Assembly: GCF_016901775.1 (NCBI RefSeq)
Contig: NZ_JACJKW010000003.1
Location: 62,001 to 126,000, forward strand
Direction: 5' to 3'
Length of the DNA: 64,000 bases
Source: Intestinimonas butyriciproducens
Lineage (GTDB): Bacteria; Bacillota; Clostridia; Oscillospirales; Butyricicoccaceae
In this document: positions 34,454 through 42,628 of the stretch, in pieces
How the letters are laid out: every line of letters starts with the position of its first letter
How positions within the stretch are numbered: the stretch's first letter is position 1
Program-made: the position numbers and the translations under genes
Notes under the pieces: model-generated
The model's input: the letters and a program-made list of their open reading frames with translations, nothing else
Told to the model about the DNA's origin: nothing
Database searches by the model: none

Positions 34454-37400
34454 TTTTTATCCTCCGTGGGGCTGTTTTTCTCTATGGTATCACGGTTTTG
34501 TTCCTGATATAGCTCGAAAAAGGACGAGACCACCTTTTTGGCTTCTTCCAGGGGGTTCTGGGTTTTGCCCATCATCAAAGACAGATAGGGGGCGGCCCCG
34601 GCGGAAAGCAGCATCCGGCCCTTGAAGGAAGGATGGGAGCAAAGGATGCCGGCGATGGCAATGTCCCGGGGAGAGAAGGAGAACATCAACCGGCCCTCCC
34701 GCTGGTTGATCTCGCTGATGCCGCACTGACCGGCATGGGCCCGGAGCAGGGCGATCTCCAACAGGTTCATGGCCTGCTTGGGCACATCCCCGTACCGGTC
34801 CAGCATCTCATCCACCATATCGTCGTAATCGTCCCGGCTGCGGATGAGGGCGATGCGCCGGTAAAGATCCACCCGCTGGCCGGAATCGGGCACATAGCTT
34901 TGGGGCAGAGAGGCGCTGACAAGCAGGTCTGCGCTGCATTCGGTGTAAGCCGGACGGCTCTGGCCTCCGGCCTCTGCCACCGCCTCTTCCAACAGCTTCA
35001 GATACAGATCGTAGCCCACCGACAGCATATGGCCGCTTTGTTCGGCCCCCAGCACATTGCCTGCGCCCCGGATCTCCAGATCCCGCATGGCGATCTTGAA
35101 GCCGGAACCGAACTCGGCAAACTCCCGGATGGCCGAAAGCCGCTTCTGGGAGATCTCCGACAGCACCTTCCCCCGCCGGTAGGTGAGGTAGGCATAGGCC
35201 CGCCGGTGAGAGCGGCCAATGCGGCCCCGGATCTGATGAAGCTGGGCCAGGCCCATATAGTCGGCGTCCTCGATGACCAGGGTGTTGGCGTTGGCGATGT
35301 CAATGCCTGTTTCGATGATGGTGGTGCACACCAGGATCTGCACTTCCCCGTTGTAGGTGCGGGTCATCACCGAGGACAGTTCGTGCTCGCTCATTTTGCC
35401 GTGGGCAATGCCGATGGTGGCATCGGGGAACTGCTGCTGAAGGAAGGAGACCACTTTGTCCATGGAATCGATCCGGTTGTGCAGGTAATACACCTGTCCG
35501 CCCCGGGCCAGCTCCTTACGGATGGCGTCGCAGATCACTCCCTGGTCGTATTCCAGCACATAGGTCTGCACCGGCTGCCGGTCGTGGGGGGCCTCCTCCA
35601 GCACCGACATATCCCGGATGCCCGACAGGGCCATGTTCAGGGTACGGGGAATGGGGGTGGCGGTGAGGGTGAGCACATCCACCTGATGGGCCATTTCCTT
35701 GATCTGTTCCTTGTGGGACACGCCGAAGCGCTGCTCCTCGTCCACCACCAAAAGGCCCAGATCCTTGAAGTGCACATCCTTCTGGAGCATCCGGTGGGTG
35801 CCGATGACGATGTCGATCTCCCCGGAATGGAGCATCCGCAGAGTCTCCTTCTGCATTTTGGGGGTGCGGAAGCGGCTGAGGGTGTCGATCTTGATGGGAT
35901 AGCCGGAAAAACGGGACAGGGCGGTGAGAAAATGCTGCCGGGCCAAAACGGTGGTGGGCACCAGCACGGCGGCCTGTTTTCCCGACATGACGCATTTCAT
36001 AATGGCCCGGAAAGCCACTTCGGTTTTGCCGAAGCCCACATCCCCGCACAGCAGCCGGTCCATGGGATGGGGCTGTTCCATATCTTTCTTGATTTCCCGG
36101 GTGCAGGTCAGCTGGTCCTCGGTCTCCTCGTAGGGGAAAGCCTCTTCAAAGCTGCGCTGCCAGTCGTCGTCGGGCAGGAAAGCAAAGCCCGGGGTGCTGC
36201 GGCGGGCGGCATAGAGCTTGATCAGCTGGTCGGCCAGATCCCGGGCGGCCTTCTTGGCCCGCACCTTGGTTTTGGCCCAGGAGGTCCCTCCCAGCTTGCT
36301 GAGCCGGATGTTGGCATCCTCCGGAGCGCCGATGTATTTGCTCACCAGGTCCAGGGCGGTGGCAGGCACATAGAGAAAGTCGGTGCCCGCAAAGGCGATC
36401 TTCAGATAATCCCGGGTGACTCCGTCGCTCTGGATGCGCTCCACGCCCACGAACCGGCCGATGCCGTGGTGCTCGTGGACCACATAATCCCCCGGGGTCA
36501 GATCGCTGAAGGATTTGACCCGGTCCCGGTTGCTGGCCTTTTTCCGGGGGGCGCTGTCCCGCCGCCGCTGGAGAATGGCTCCGTCGCACAAAATGGCCAG
36601 GGCGATGGAGGGATACTCTACCCCGGCGGATAAAGACCCTTCCAGCAGACACACATGATCCCGCTCCGAAAAATCGGTGGTGTAGGGAACATCGTTTTCC
36701 GCCAGAAGCCGGGCCATGTTTTGCAGCCGCTGGGGGCCGCCGGTGAGGACGCACACCTGGTAGCCCAGGGAAAGGTAGGTGCGGATATCCCCCAGAGCGG
36801 TTTCCAGACTGCCGCCGTAGGGAGGCAGCTGCTTGGCCGTCAGGGAAAAGATGGCGTCGGGAGACAGTCCGCCGGAGGAAGTGAGGAAAGAGTCCATGGC
36901 CACCAGTCCCAGGCTTTCCAGCCGGGCCAGAGCCTGCTCAAAGCTGAGGGAGAAGGTGCAGTGGGAAGGGATCAGGCATCCCTGTTCCAGAAGGCTTGCC
37001 ACATCCTCACTGACCCGGAAGGCAAAACCGCTCCCCCCTTCCCGCAGAGCGGGAGTATCGTCCAGAATCACCAGGGTGTTTTCCGGCAGATAGTCCAGAG
37101 CGGTGGGCAGGCCGGGATAGATCAGGGGCAGATACCGGTCGCAGGCCGGAAACAGTCCTTCCTGCTGGAGCCGCTGGGCGTCCTGTTCCAGGTTTTTCCG
37201 CAAGGCGGGGGCGGTGTTTTTGTGCCCAGCCAGCTTCAGAAGCTGCTGGGCCAGCCCTTCCTTTCCCCCCTCATACAGTTGGGGCAGGGTTTCCCGGGCA
37301 GGGAGAACCAGTACCTTTTCCACATTTTGCAGCCGCCGCTGGCTCTGGGGATCAAACTGGCCCAGAGAGTCCACGGTATCTCCGAAAAATTCCGCCCGCA

Positions 37401-37983
37401 CCGGCAAAGTGGCCCCGGCGGGGAAAATATCCACAATACCGCCCCGCACCGAAAACTGGCCGCTTCCTTCCACCGAAAGACAGCGGGTATAGCCTGCTCC
37501 CACCAGAGCCTGCTCCAGCTCTTCCAGGGGCACTTCCCCATCCAGCTCCAGGGAGATGGCCGCCTGCTCCAGGGCTTTCGGCGGGATGCAGGCCATCATC
37601 AGTCCTTCGATGGATGCCGCCATCACCGGGTGCTTTCCATGGGAAAAGGTATAAAGGGCCTCCAAACGCTGGTGTTCGTAGTCCCGGGAGGCGCCTTCCA
37701 TATTGTGGAACACATATTCCCGCCCGGGCAGCAGGGAGACAGGCAGGCCGGACAGATGGGAAAAATCCCCGGCCAGCCGCCGGGCGCTTTCTTCATCCCG
37801 GCTGACCATCACCACCGGCCGGCCGGTGTCTTTTTGCAGGGCGGCGGCAAAATGAGCCTTGTGCACCGGGGATACACCGTAGAGAGAAACGGTCTTTTTT
37901 CCCTCATCCAGGGCCTGTTTCAGCCCTCTGTATTCCGGCAGAGCATTGAGACTTTGCAGCAGTTCTTTCATGTTTTTCTCCAT
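34450..37983 (-). CDS. mfd: Transcription-repair coupling factor Mfd
   Basis: This protein of about 1177 residues removes stalled RNA polymerase and recruits UvrA. The UvrB-homology module is at the N-terminus, the polymerase-interaction domain begins near DYVVHEHHGIGRFVGVE, and the helicase has Walker A LLCGDVGFGKTEVAFRA, VVDEEQRFG and RGRIGRS motifs; the TRCF domain ends it. Start choice is open between ATG 37983 and 37971. A hairpin ending in GGGGGAT (just upstream, 37992-38014) would cover a ribosome binding site for the first, while GGAG within the coding start suits the second. Confidence 0.96.
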   Translation of the reverse strand: MEKNMKELLQSLNALPEYRGLKQALDEGKKTVSLYGVSPVHKAHFAAALQKDTGRPVVMVSRDEESARRLAGDFSHLSGLPVSLLPGREYVFHNMEGASRDYEHQRLEALYTFSHGKHPVMAASIEGLMMACIPPKALEQAAISLELDGEVPLEELEQALVGAGYTRCLSVEGSGQFSVRGGIVDIFPAGATLPVRAEFFGDTVDSLGQFDPQSQRRLQNVEKVLVLPARETLPQLYEGGKEGLAQQLLKLAGHKNTAPALRKNLEQDAQRLQQEGLFPACDRYLPLIYPGLPTALDYLPENTLVILDDTPALREGGSGFAFRVSEDVASLLEQGCLIPSHCTFSLSFEQALARLESLGLVAMDSFLTSSGGLSPDAIFSLTAKQLPPYGGSLETALGDIRTYLSLGYQVCVLTGGPQRLQNMARLLAENDVPYTTDFSERDHVCLLEGSLSAGVEYPSIALAILCDGAILQRRRDSAPRKKASNRDRVKSFSDLTPGDYVVHEHHGIGRFVGVERIQSDGVTRDYLKIAFAGTDFLYVPATALDLVSKYIGAPEDANIRLSKLGGTSWAKTKVRAKKAARDLADQLIKLYAARRSTPGFAFLPDDDWQRSFEEAFPYEETEDQLTCTREIKKDMEQPHPMDRLLCGDVGFGKTEVAFRAIMKCVMSGKQAAVLVPTTVLARQHFLTALSRFSGYPIKIDTLSRFRTPKMQKETLRMLHSGEIDIVIGTHRMLQKDVHFKDLGLLVVDEEQRFGVSHKEQIKEMAHQVDVLTLTATPIPRTLNMALSGIRDMSVLEEAPHDRQPVQTYVLEYDQGVICDAIRKELARGGQVYYLHNRIDSMDKVVSFLQQQFPDATIGIAHGKMSEHELSSVMTRTYNGEVQILVCTTIIETGIDIANANTLVIEDADYMGLAQLHQIRGRIGRSHRRAYAYLTYRRGKVLSEISQKRLSAIREFAEFGSGFKIAMRDLEIRGAGNVLGAEQSGHMLSVGYDLYLKLLEEAVAEAGGQSRPAYTECSADLLVSASLPQSYVPDSGQRVDLYRRIALIRSRDDYDDMVDEMLDRYGDVPKQAMNLLEIALLRAHAGQCGISEINQREGRLMFSFSPRDIAIAGILCSHPSFKGRMLLSAGAAPYLSLMMGKTQNPLEEAKKVVSSFFELYQEQNRDTIEKNSPTEDKK

Positions 37984-38044
37984 AAGGCTATCCCCCGTTC
38001 CCAAAGGAACGGGGGTGTGAAAAATGTCAAATTTTGCGTTCTGC

Positions 38045-38659
38045 TCATTCTTTGGGGGCGGGAGGCGCGCCGTTGAACGCCTGCATGGCGGCGTCCACTC
38101 CCTGAAAGATCAGGGTAAGGGCGGCTTCCGGGGCCCGCTTGATCCCTTCATAGGCATCGGAATCCACGGTGTCCAGCACAAAATCTTTCAGATCCTCCTC
38201 CCCTTTCTGGGGAGCGCCCACACCGATCTTCACCCGGGGGAACTGATCGGAGGACAGCTGGTAGATGATGTTTTTGATGCCGTTGTGACCGCCGGCCGAG
38301 CCGCTGCGGCGCACCCGCAGCCGTCCGGAAGGCAGGCTGATGTCGTCATAAAGCACCACGATGTGCTCCGGGGGCACCTGGAAGGTCTGAGCCAGATCAC
38401 GCACCGCTTCCCCCGACAGGTTCATAAAGGTCTGGGGCTTTGCCAGAAGCAGGGTCTTGCCATCCTTCTGGCAAAAGGTGTAGAGAGCCCGGTGCTTGGC
38501 CTGATTGATCCGATCCACACCCAGCTCTCGGGCCAGAAGGTCCAGGGCCATAAAACCGGCGTTGTGGCGGGTGGTCTCATATTGCCGCCCCGGATTCCCC
38601 AGGCCGACGATGAGATAGTCGGCCTTTTGGGGAGGGGTTTCTTTTTTTCGTCTGAAAAT
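38045..38659 (-). CDS. pth: Peptidyl-tRNA hydrolase Pth, probably starting at ATT
   Basis: The enzyme recycles peptidyl-tRNA. From codon 2 the frame reads FRRKKETPPQKADYLIVGLG, then NPGRQYETTRHNAGFMALD, with the catalytic His in RHNAGF and the later Asp in DDISLPSG. All of this is coding, but the frame has no ATG, GTG or TTG upstream of the internal Met at 38551, which is beyond the catalytic His. The ATT at 38659 follows GAGGTG at suitable spacing and gives a 204-residue protein of normal length. AUU starts are rare (known for infC). A sequencing frameshift is the alternative. Confidence 0.85.
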   Translation of the reverse strand: MFRRKKETPPQKADYLIVGLGNPGRQYETTRHNAGFMALDLLARELGVDRINQAKHRALYTFCQKDGKTLLLAKPQTFMNLSGEAVRDLAQTFQVPPEHIVVLYDDISLPSGRLRVRRSGSAGGHNGIKNIIYQLSSDQFPRVKIGVGAPQKGEEDLKDFVLDTVDSDAYEGIKRAPEAALTLIFQGVDAAMQAFNGAPPAPKE

Positions 38660-38680
38660 GGGGATACACCTCGCAGGGGC

Positions 38681-39640
38681 TTAGTTGAACAGATCGGACA
38701 CAGAAGACTCGTCATAGATGCGCTTGATGGCTTCGGTGAAGATCTCGGCCACGGAGAGCACCTTGAATTTGTCGCTCTTCTTGTGCTCAGGCAGGGGGAT
38801 GGTATCCAGCAGGATCACTTCTTTGATGACGCTGTCATTGAGCCGCTGGATGGCCGGGCCGGAGAGCACGCCGTGGGTGGCGCAGGCATAAACTTCCTTG
38901 GCGCCGCCGATTTCCACCAGAGCCTTGGCGGCGTTGCACAGAGTGCCGGCGGTGTCGATCATATCGTCGGCCAGGATGACGGTCTTGCCTTCCACATTGC
39001 CGATGATGTTCATCACTTCAGACACATTGGCCTGGGGACGGCGCTTGTCGATGATGGCCACAGGCAGATCCAGCTTTTCGGTGAACTTCCGGGCGCGGCC
39101 CACGCTGCCCAGGTCGGGAGCAACCATCATCACATCCGGATTGCCAATGCCGAATTTCTTGGCAAAATAGGGGATCAGCACCGAAGAGCCCAGCATATGA
39201 TCCACAGGGATGTTGAAGAAGCCCTGGATCTGAGCAGCGTGCAGGTCCATGGTCAACACCCGGTCGGCGCCGGCGGCGGTGATCAGGTCGGCCACCAGCT
39301 TGGCGGAGATGGGATCGCGGGCCTTGGCCTTCCGGTCCTGACGGGCATAGCCGAAATAGGGCATAACGGCGGTGATACGGCCGGCAGAAGCCCGGCGCAG
39401 AGCGTCGATCATGATGAGCATTTCCATCAGATGATCGTTCACCGGCTCGCAGGTGGACTGGATCAGGAACACATCGGTGCCCCGCACCGACTCATTGATG
39501 GAGACCGAAATCTCTCCATCGGAAAAGCGTTTCAGGCTGGCGTCGCCCAGAGGCACGCCCACCATGGTGCAGATGTCGGAAGCCAACTTGGGATTGGAGT
39601 TTCCGGTGAAGATCTTGATGCTGTTGCCGTGCGGAATCAT
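38681..39640 (-). CDS. prs: Ribose-phosphate pyrophosphokinase
   Basis: This 319-residue enzyme makes PRPP for nucleotide, His and Trp synthesis. Motifs include IFTGNSNPKLASDICTMVGV at the start, DLHAAQIQGFF, VAPDLGSVGRARKF and the PRPP-binding loop ADDMIDTAGTLCNAA. Length is normal. It is followed after 21 bp by pth and preceded by the glmU-like gene on the same strand, a common Firmicutes order (glmU-prs-pth-mfd). Confidence 0.96.
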   Translation of the reverse strand: MIPHGNSIKIFTGNSNPKLASDICTMVGVPLGDASLKRFSDGEISVSINESVRGTDVFLIQSTCEPVNDHLMEMLIMIDALRRASAGRITAVMPYFGYARQDRKAKARDPISAKLVADLITAAGADRVLTMDLHAAQIQGFFNIPVDHMLGSSVLIPYFAKKFGIGNPDVMMVAPDLGSVGRARKFTEKLDLPVAIIDKRRPQANVSEVMNIIGNVEGKTVILADDMIDTAGTLCNAAKALVEIGGAKEVYACATHGVLSGPAIQRLNDSVIKEVILLDTIPLPEHKKSDKFKVLSVAEIFTEAIKRIYDESSVSDLFN

Positions 39641-39686
39641 AGCACATTCCCCTTTTTATAGAATTTCAAAATAATAAATCACACTT

Positions 39687-40844
39687 TTAAAGCAGGCCCT
39701 TTTCCCGGCGGCGGCGGACCCATTCCTCTTTGTTCACCTGGCGGGCCCGGGCAATGGCCAGAGCCTCAGCGGGCACATCGTCGGTGATGGTGGAGCCGGC
39801 GGAAATATAAGTATCATCCCCCAGATGCACCGGAGAGATCAGGTTTACATTGCAGCCGATGAAGCTGTCGTCGCCCACAATGGTTTTGTATTTTTTCTTG
39901 CCGTCGTAGTTGACCACGATGACGCCGCCGCCCACATTGCACCGCTCACCCAGCTCGATGTCACCCAGATAGGACAGGTGAGCGATTTTGGTACCGGTGC
40001 CGATCTTGGCCTTTTTCAGCTCCACAAAGTCGCCGATGCGCACCTTTTCTCCCACATCGCAGCCGGGGCGGATGTAGGCATAGGGACCGACGGTGGTCTG
40101 GGCGCCGATGGTGCTTTCGATCACCTGGGAGGAGTTGACCGAAGCGCCGCAGCCGATGACGCTGTCCACGATCATGGCGTTGGGGCCCACTTTGGCGGTG
40201 GCCTCGATGTGGCTGCGGCCATAGATATAGCAGCCGGGCATGATGAGACTGCCGCTTTCCAGAAGAGCATCCGGAGAAATATGTGTAGTGGCGGGGTCGA
40301 CGATGATCACCCCTGCTTCCATATGGGACCGGTTGATCCGCTGGCGGAGAAGCTCCTGACAGCGGTACACATCCAGGCCGTTCTGTATGGCGCAGCCGTC
40401 TTCCGGAGAGAGGGAGACTTCGGTGAGCATGGGGCCCAGAGCCCGCAGCTCGTCCACCAGGGTGATGCGGCGGCCAGACAGGCGCTGCAATACATCCCAA
40501 GGGGCATACAGGGCCATGGGATGGTGGTTTTCGTCAGCCAGAAGGCCGCAGGATTGCTCCATCAGTTTGCCCAGAGTGCCCCGGGTCAAAGCGGGGAGAC
40601 ATTCAAAAAACACCAGCCCCTGCTGTGCCCCATCCACTTGGGAAAACAGAGAGGGCTCACCGGAAAAATCGGTTTCCAGGGCGGGAACATCCAGACCGCT
40701 GCAAGCCTGGCCCGCCAGATAGATCTGCTGACAGCCGAAGGCTTTGGCCAGAGTCACCGGGTAAGAGCAGGCGGGCCGGGACAAGATCTCAGCCTGAGAG
40801 GAAAGATCAGCGGGATCGTTATAGATCAGGGCGCATACATCCAT
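39687..40844 (-). CDS. glmU: GlmU-like protein: intact acetyltransferase, degenerate uridylyltransferase domain
   Basis: The 385-residue protein is shorter than GlmU (about 450). The C-terminal left-handed beta-helix is complete, with residues matching the acetyltransferase site: IRPG Arg, LKKAKIG Lys, AHLSYLGD His/Tyr, VVNYDGKKK Asn/Tyr, SFIGCN Ser and ARAR Arg. The N-terminal 160 residues keep scattered GlmU features (NGLDVYRCQELLRQRINRSH, GVIIVDPATTHI), but the nucleotide-binding LxAGxGTRM motif is replaced by ALIYNDPADLSSQ and no Gly-rich loop is seen. UDP-GlcNAc formation from this protein is doubtful. The ATG at 40844 follows AGGAGG. Confidence 0.85.
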   Translation of the reverse strand: MDVCALIYNDPADLSSQAEILSRPACSYPVTLAKAFGCQQIYLAGQACSGLDVPALETDFSGEPSLFSQVDGAQQGLVFFECLPALTRGTLGKLMEQSCGLLADENHHPMALYAPWDVLQRLSGRRITLVDELRALGPMLTEVSLSPEDGCAIQNGLDVYRCQELLRQRINRSHMEAGVIIVDPATTHISPDALLESGSLIMPGCYIYGRSHIEATAKVGPNAMIVDSVIGCGASVNSSQVIESTIGAQTTVGPYAYIRPGCDVGEKVRIGDFVELKKAKIGTGTKIAHLSYLGDIELGERCNVGGGVIVVNYDGKKKYKTIVGDDSFIGCNVNLISPVHLGDDTYISAGSTITDDVPAEALAIARARQVNKEEWVRRRREKGLL

Positions 40845-41149
40845 GGGGATCGCCTCCTGTATGAAATTTTTCACAGGGATGGGGACAAAGCCCCGTCGGC
40901 CGTGCTTCCCTTCTCCCCCGAAGGGAAGAGGAAAGGGCCGTAAAAAATGGAGGTATCATGGCCGGAGGGCCATAACACACTAATTATAGCAGAGAAACAG
41001 CGAAAAAGCACCACCCTTTCGGGAAAAATATAAATCTTTACCCGGCGGGAGAGAATTGCTATAATATTTTCAGACAAAATACCCCCAAAAAGTGCCCCCT
41101 CTTTTTCCAAAAGAGGCAGGGCATTTTTCCGTGGGGAAAGGAGGATGCC
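40845..41149. promoter_or_regulatory. Divergent glmU/dnaD intergenic region
   Basis: On the minus strand a TATAAT (40988-40983) probably drives glmU. On the plus strand TTTACC (41037-41042), 17 nt, TATAAT (41060-41065) drives dnaD. A terminator-like hairpin (TGCCCCCTCTTTT with AAAAGAGGCAGGGCA, then TTTTT, 41093-41128) lies in the dnaD leader, before the ribosome binding site AAAGGAGG. Other hairpins (CTTCCCTTC/GAAGGGAAG near 40907-40930) lie in the glmU leader. Confidence 0.65.
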
Positions 41150-42382
41150 ATGGAACCGATTTTGCGTATCCGCCAGGATGTGCGCAAGGCCTGCGCCCAG
41201 GTAGCGGCGGTGAAGGACCCGGATATGGCGCTGCTGTTCTGCTATATTGCCGCCCGGGGCGAGGGCTGCGCTCTGCCGGAGCCCCGGCAGCTGGGGCTGG
41301 ACGAAACCCGGCTGCAAAAGGCACGCAGTCTGCTGGTGCTCTACGGGGTGTGCAGCGACAGTGAAGGCCCGCAAAAACCCCGGAAAGAAATCCAGTGGGA
41401 CCCGGGAGAGATCAAGGAAGCCCGGCAGCATGATCAGGCTTTTTCCGGCCTGTGCCAATATTATGAAGGCGCCCTGGGGCGGATGCTGCGCAAAAGCGAA
41501 CTGGAGATCCTCTATTCGGTGTACAGCGGCCTGGGGATGCCCGCTGAGGTGCTGATGCTGCTCATCAACTACTGCGCCGGACGGAACCGGCTTTCCTCCC
41601 GGTTTTTCGAGCAGGAGGCCTACCGGTGGCAGAAGGACGGCGTGGAGACCTACGCCCAGGCCGAGGAATACCTGGCTGCTTTGGAGCGCCGCCACAGCCG
41701 CCAGGGGGAGATCATGAGCCTGTTCGGCATCCGGGACCGGAAGCTGTCGGAAAGCGAACAGCTGATGGTGGACAAGTGGATTTCCCACGGCTATGACAAC
41801 GATCTCATTGCCCTGGCCTATGACCGGACGGTGCTGCGCACCGGCGGGCTGAAATGGGCCTATCTGGACAGTATTCTGGAAAGCTGGAAAACGGCGGGCT
41901 ACAAGACCCGGGATGAAGTGGAAAAGGGCGAAGGAAAGAGCGCACCGGCCCGGCAAAATGCCCCCTCGCCTCAGCCTGTCCACAGCCGGGGTGAGTTTGA
42001 AAGCGGTGTGGTAGCCGCTGTCACAAAGGCCTTTGAACGCAAGCGCCTTCAGCGGCAGCAGCTTCAGCAAGCCCGGCTGGAAGGACTGCGAAAAGACGGG
42101 GAGTTTGCCCAGAACGAACGGGAATTGCGGCTGTGCGCCAGCCGGGCGGCCCGGGCGGCCCTGGGGGAGGAACCGGGAGAAGTGCAGCGGCTGCGGGAGG
42201 AAAACAACCGGCTTTTGGTCCGGCGCAGACAGATCCTCCTTCGCCTGGGCCATGGGGAGGATTATCTGGAACCGCCCTACGAATGCCCTCACTGCAAGGA
42301 CCAGGGATACATCGGCACCGAAATGTGCCAGTGTTTCCGGCAGGCCTGTGAGAAGGAGCAGGCCCGCCGGCAGAACGGATAA
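41150..42382 (+). CDS. DnaD-domain replication protein fused to a DnaC/DnaI-like N-terminal zinc region
   Basis: This 410-residue protein has two DnaD/DnaB2-type domains: residues about 95-165 (LRKSELEILYSVYSGLGMPA, LLINYCAGRN) and about 185-255 (LSESEQLMVDKWISHGYDND, LAYDRTVLRTGGLKWAYLDS). Residues about 290-410 resemble the N-terminal part of the DnaI/DnaC helicase loader, with a helical segment and the zinc motif CPHCKDQGYIGTEMCQCF. The AAA+ ATPase that should follow is missing: the frame stops at 42380-42382 and repeat element R5 begins 6 bp later. DnaD proteins act in replication initiation and restart. Confidence 0.85.
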   Translation: MEPILRIRQDVRKACAQVAAVKDPDMALLFCYIAARGEGCALPEPRQLGLDETRLQKARSLLVLYGVCSDSEGPQKPRKEIQWDPGEIKEARQHDQAFSGLCQYYEGALGRMLRKSELEILYSVYSGLGMPAEVLMLLINYCAGRNRLSSRFFEQEAYRWQKDGVETYAQAEEYLAALERRHSRQGEIMSLFGIRDRKLSESEQLMVDKWISHGYDNDLIALAYDRTVLRTGGLKWAYLDSILESWKTAGYKTRDEVEKGEGKSAPARQNAPSPQPVHSRGEFESGVVAAVTKAFERKRLQRQQLQQARLEGLRKDGEFAQNERELRLCASRAARAALGEEPGEVQRLREENNRLLVRRRQILLRLGHGEDYLEPPYECPHCKDQGYIGTEMCQCFRQACEKEQARRQNG

Positions 42383-42388
42383 ACAAAA

Positions 42389-42619
42389 CTGTCGAAAAGC
42401 TTGCATGGTGGAAAGGGGCTGGCTGCCCTTCCCTTCACCAATTCGCAAAAAACAGTGACCTGTGCGGCGCTTTTTGCACTTCTCAAGGGGCAAGTGTGGC
42501 CGATTGGCCACGAAAAGCGGTCAATCGGCTGCATGCAGACCCTTGCAAAACCCCCTAAAGTGGCTTTGGCCACTTTTTCGACACACTGAAAAGGACTGGG
42601 AAAATTCCCAGTCCTTTTT
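42389..42619 (+). repeat. Terminator-associated repeat element, copy R5, with gene-side terminator
   Basis: Forward orientation; core 42389-42587. The far end CTGTCGAAAAG (42389-42399) is the best-preserved terminal repeat and begins 6 bp after the dnaD stop. Hairpin 1 (42444-42477) is partly broken. The central arms are GCCGATTGG/TCAATCGGC inside CAAGGGGC/GACCCTTG (42484-42545). Hairpin 3 (42556-42581) has lost part of its left arm. The terminator of the minus-strand M20D gene (AAGGACTGGG/CCCAGTCCTT, 42590-42618) adjoins the hairpin-3 end. Confidence 0.83.
42588..42619. terminator. Terminator of the downstream M20D gene
   Basis: AAAGGACTGGG and CCCAGTCCTTT pair around AAAATT; U-runs exist on both strands. 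Confidence 0.85.
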
Positions 42620-42628
42620 GCTTGTTTG

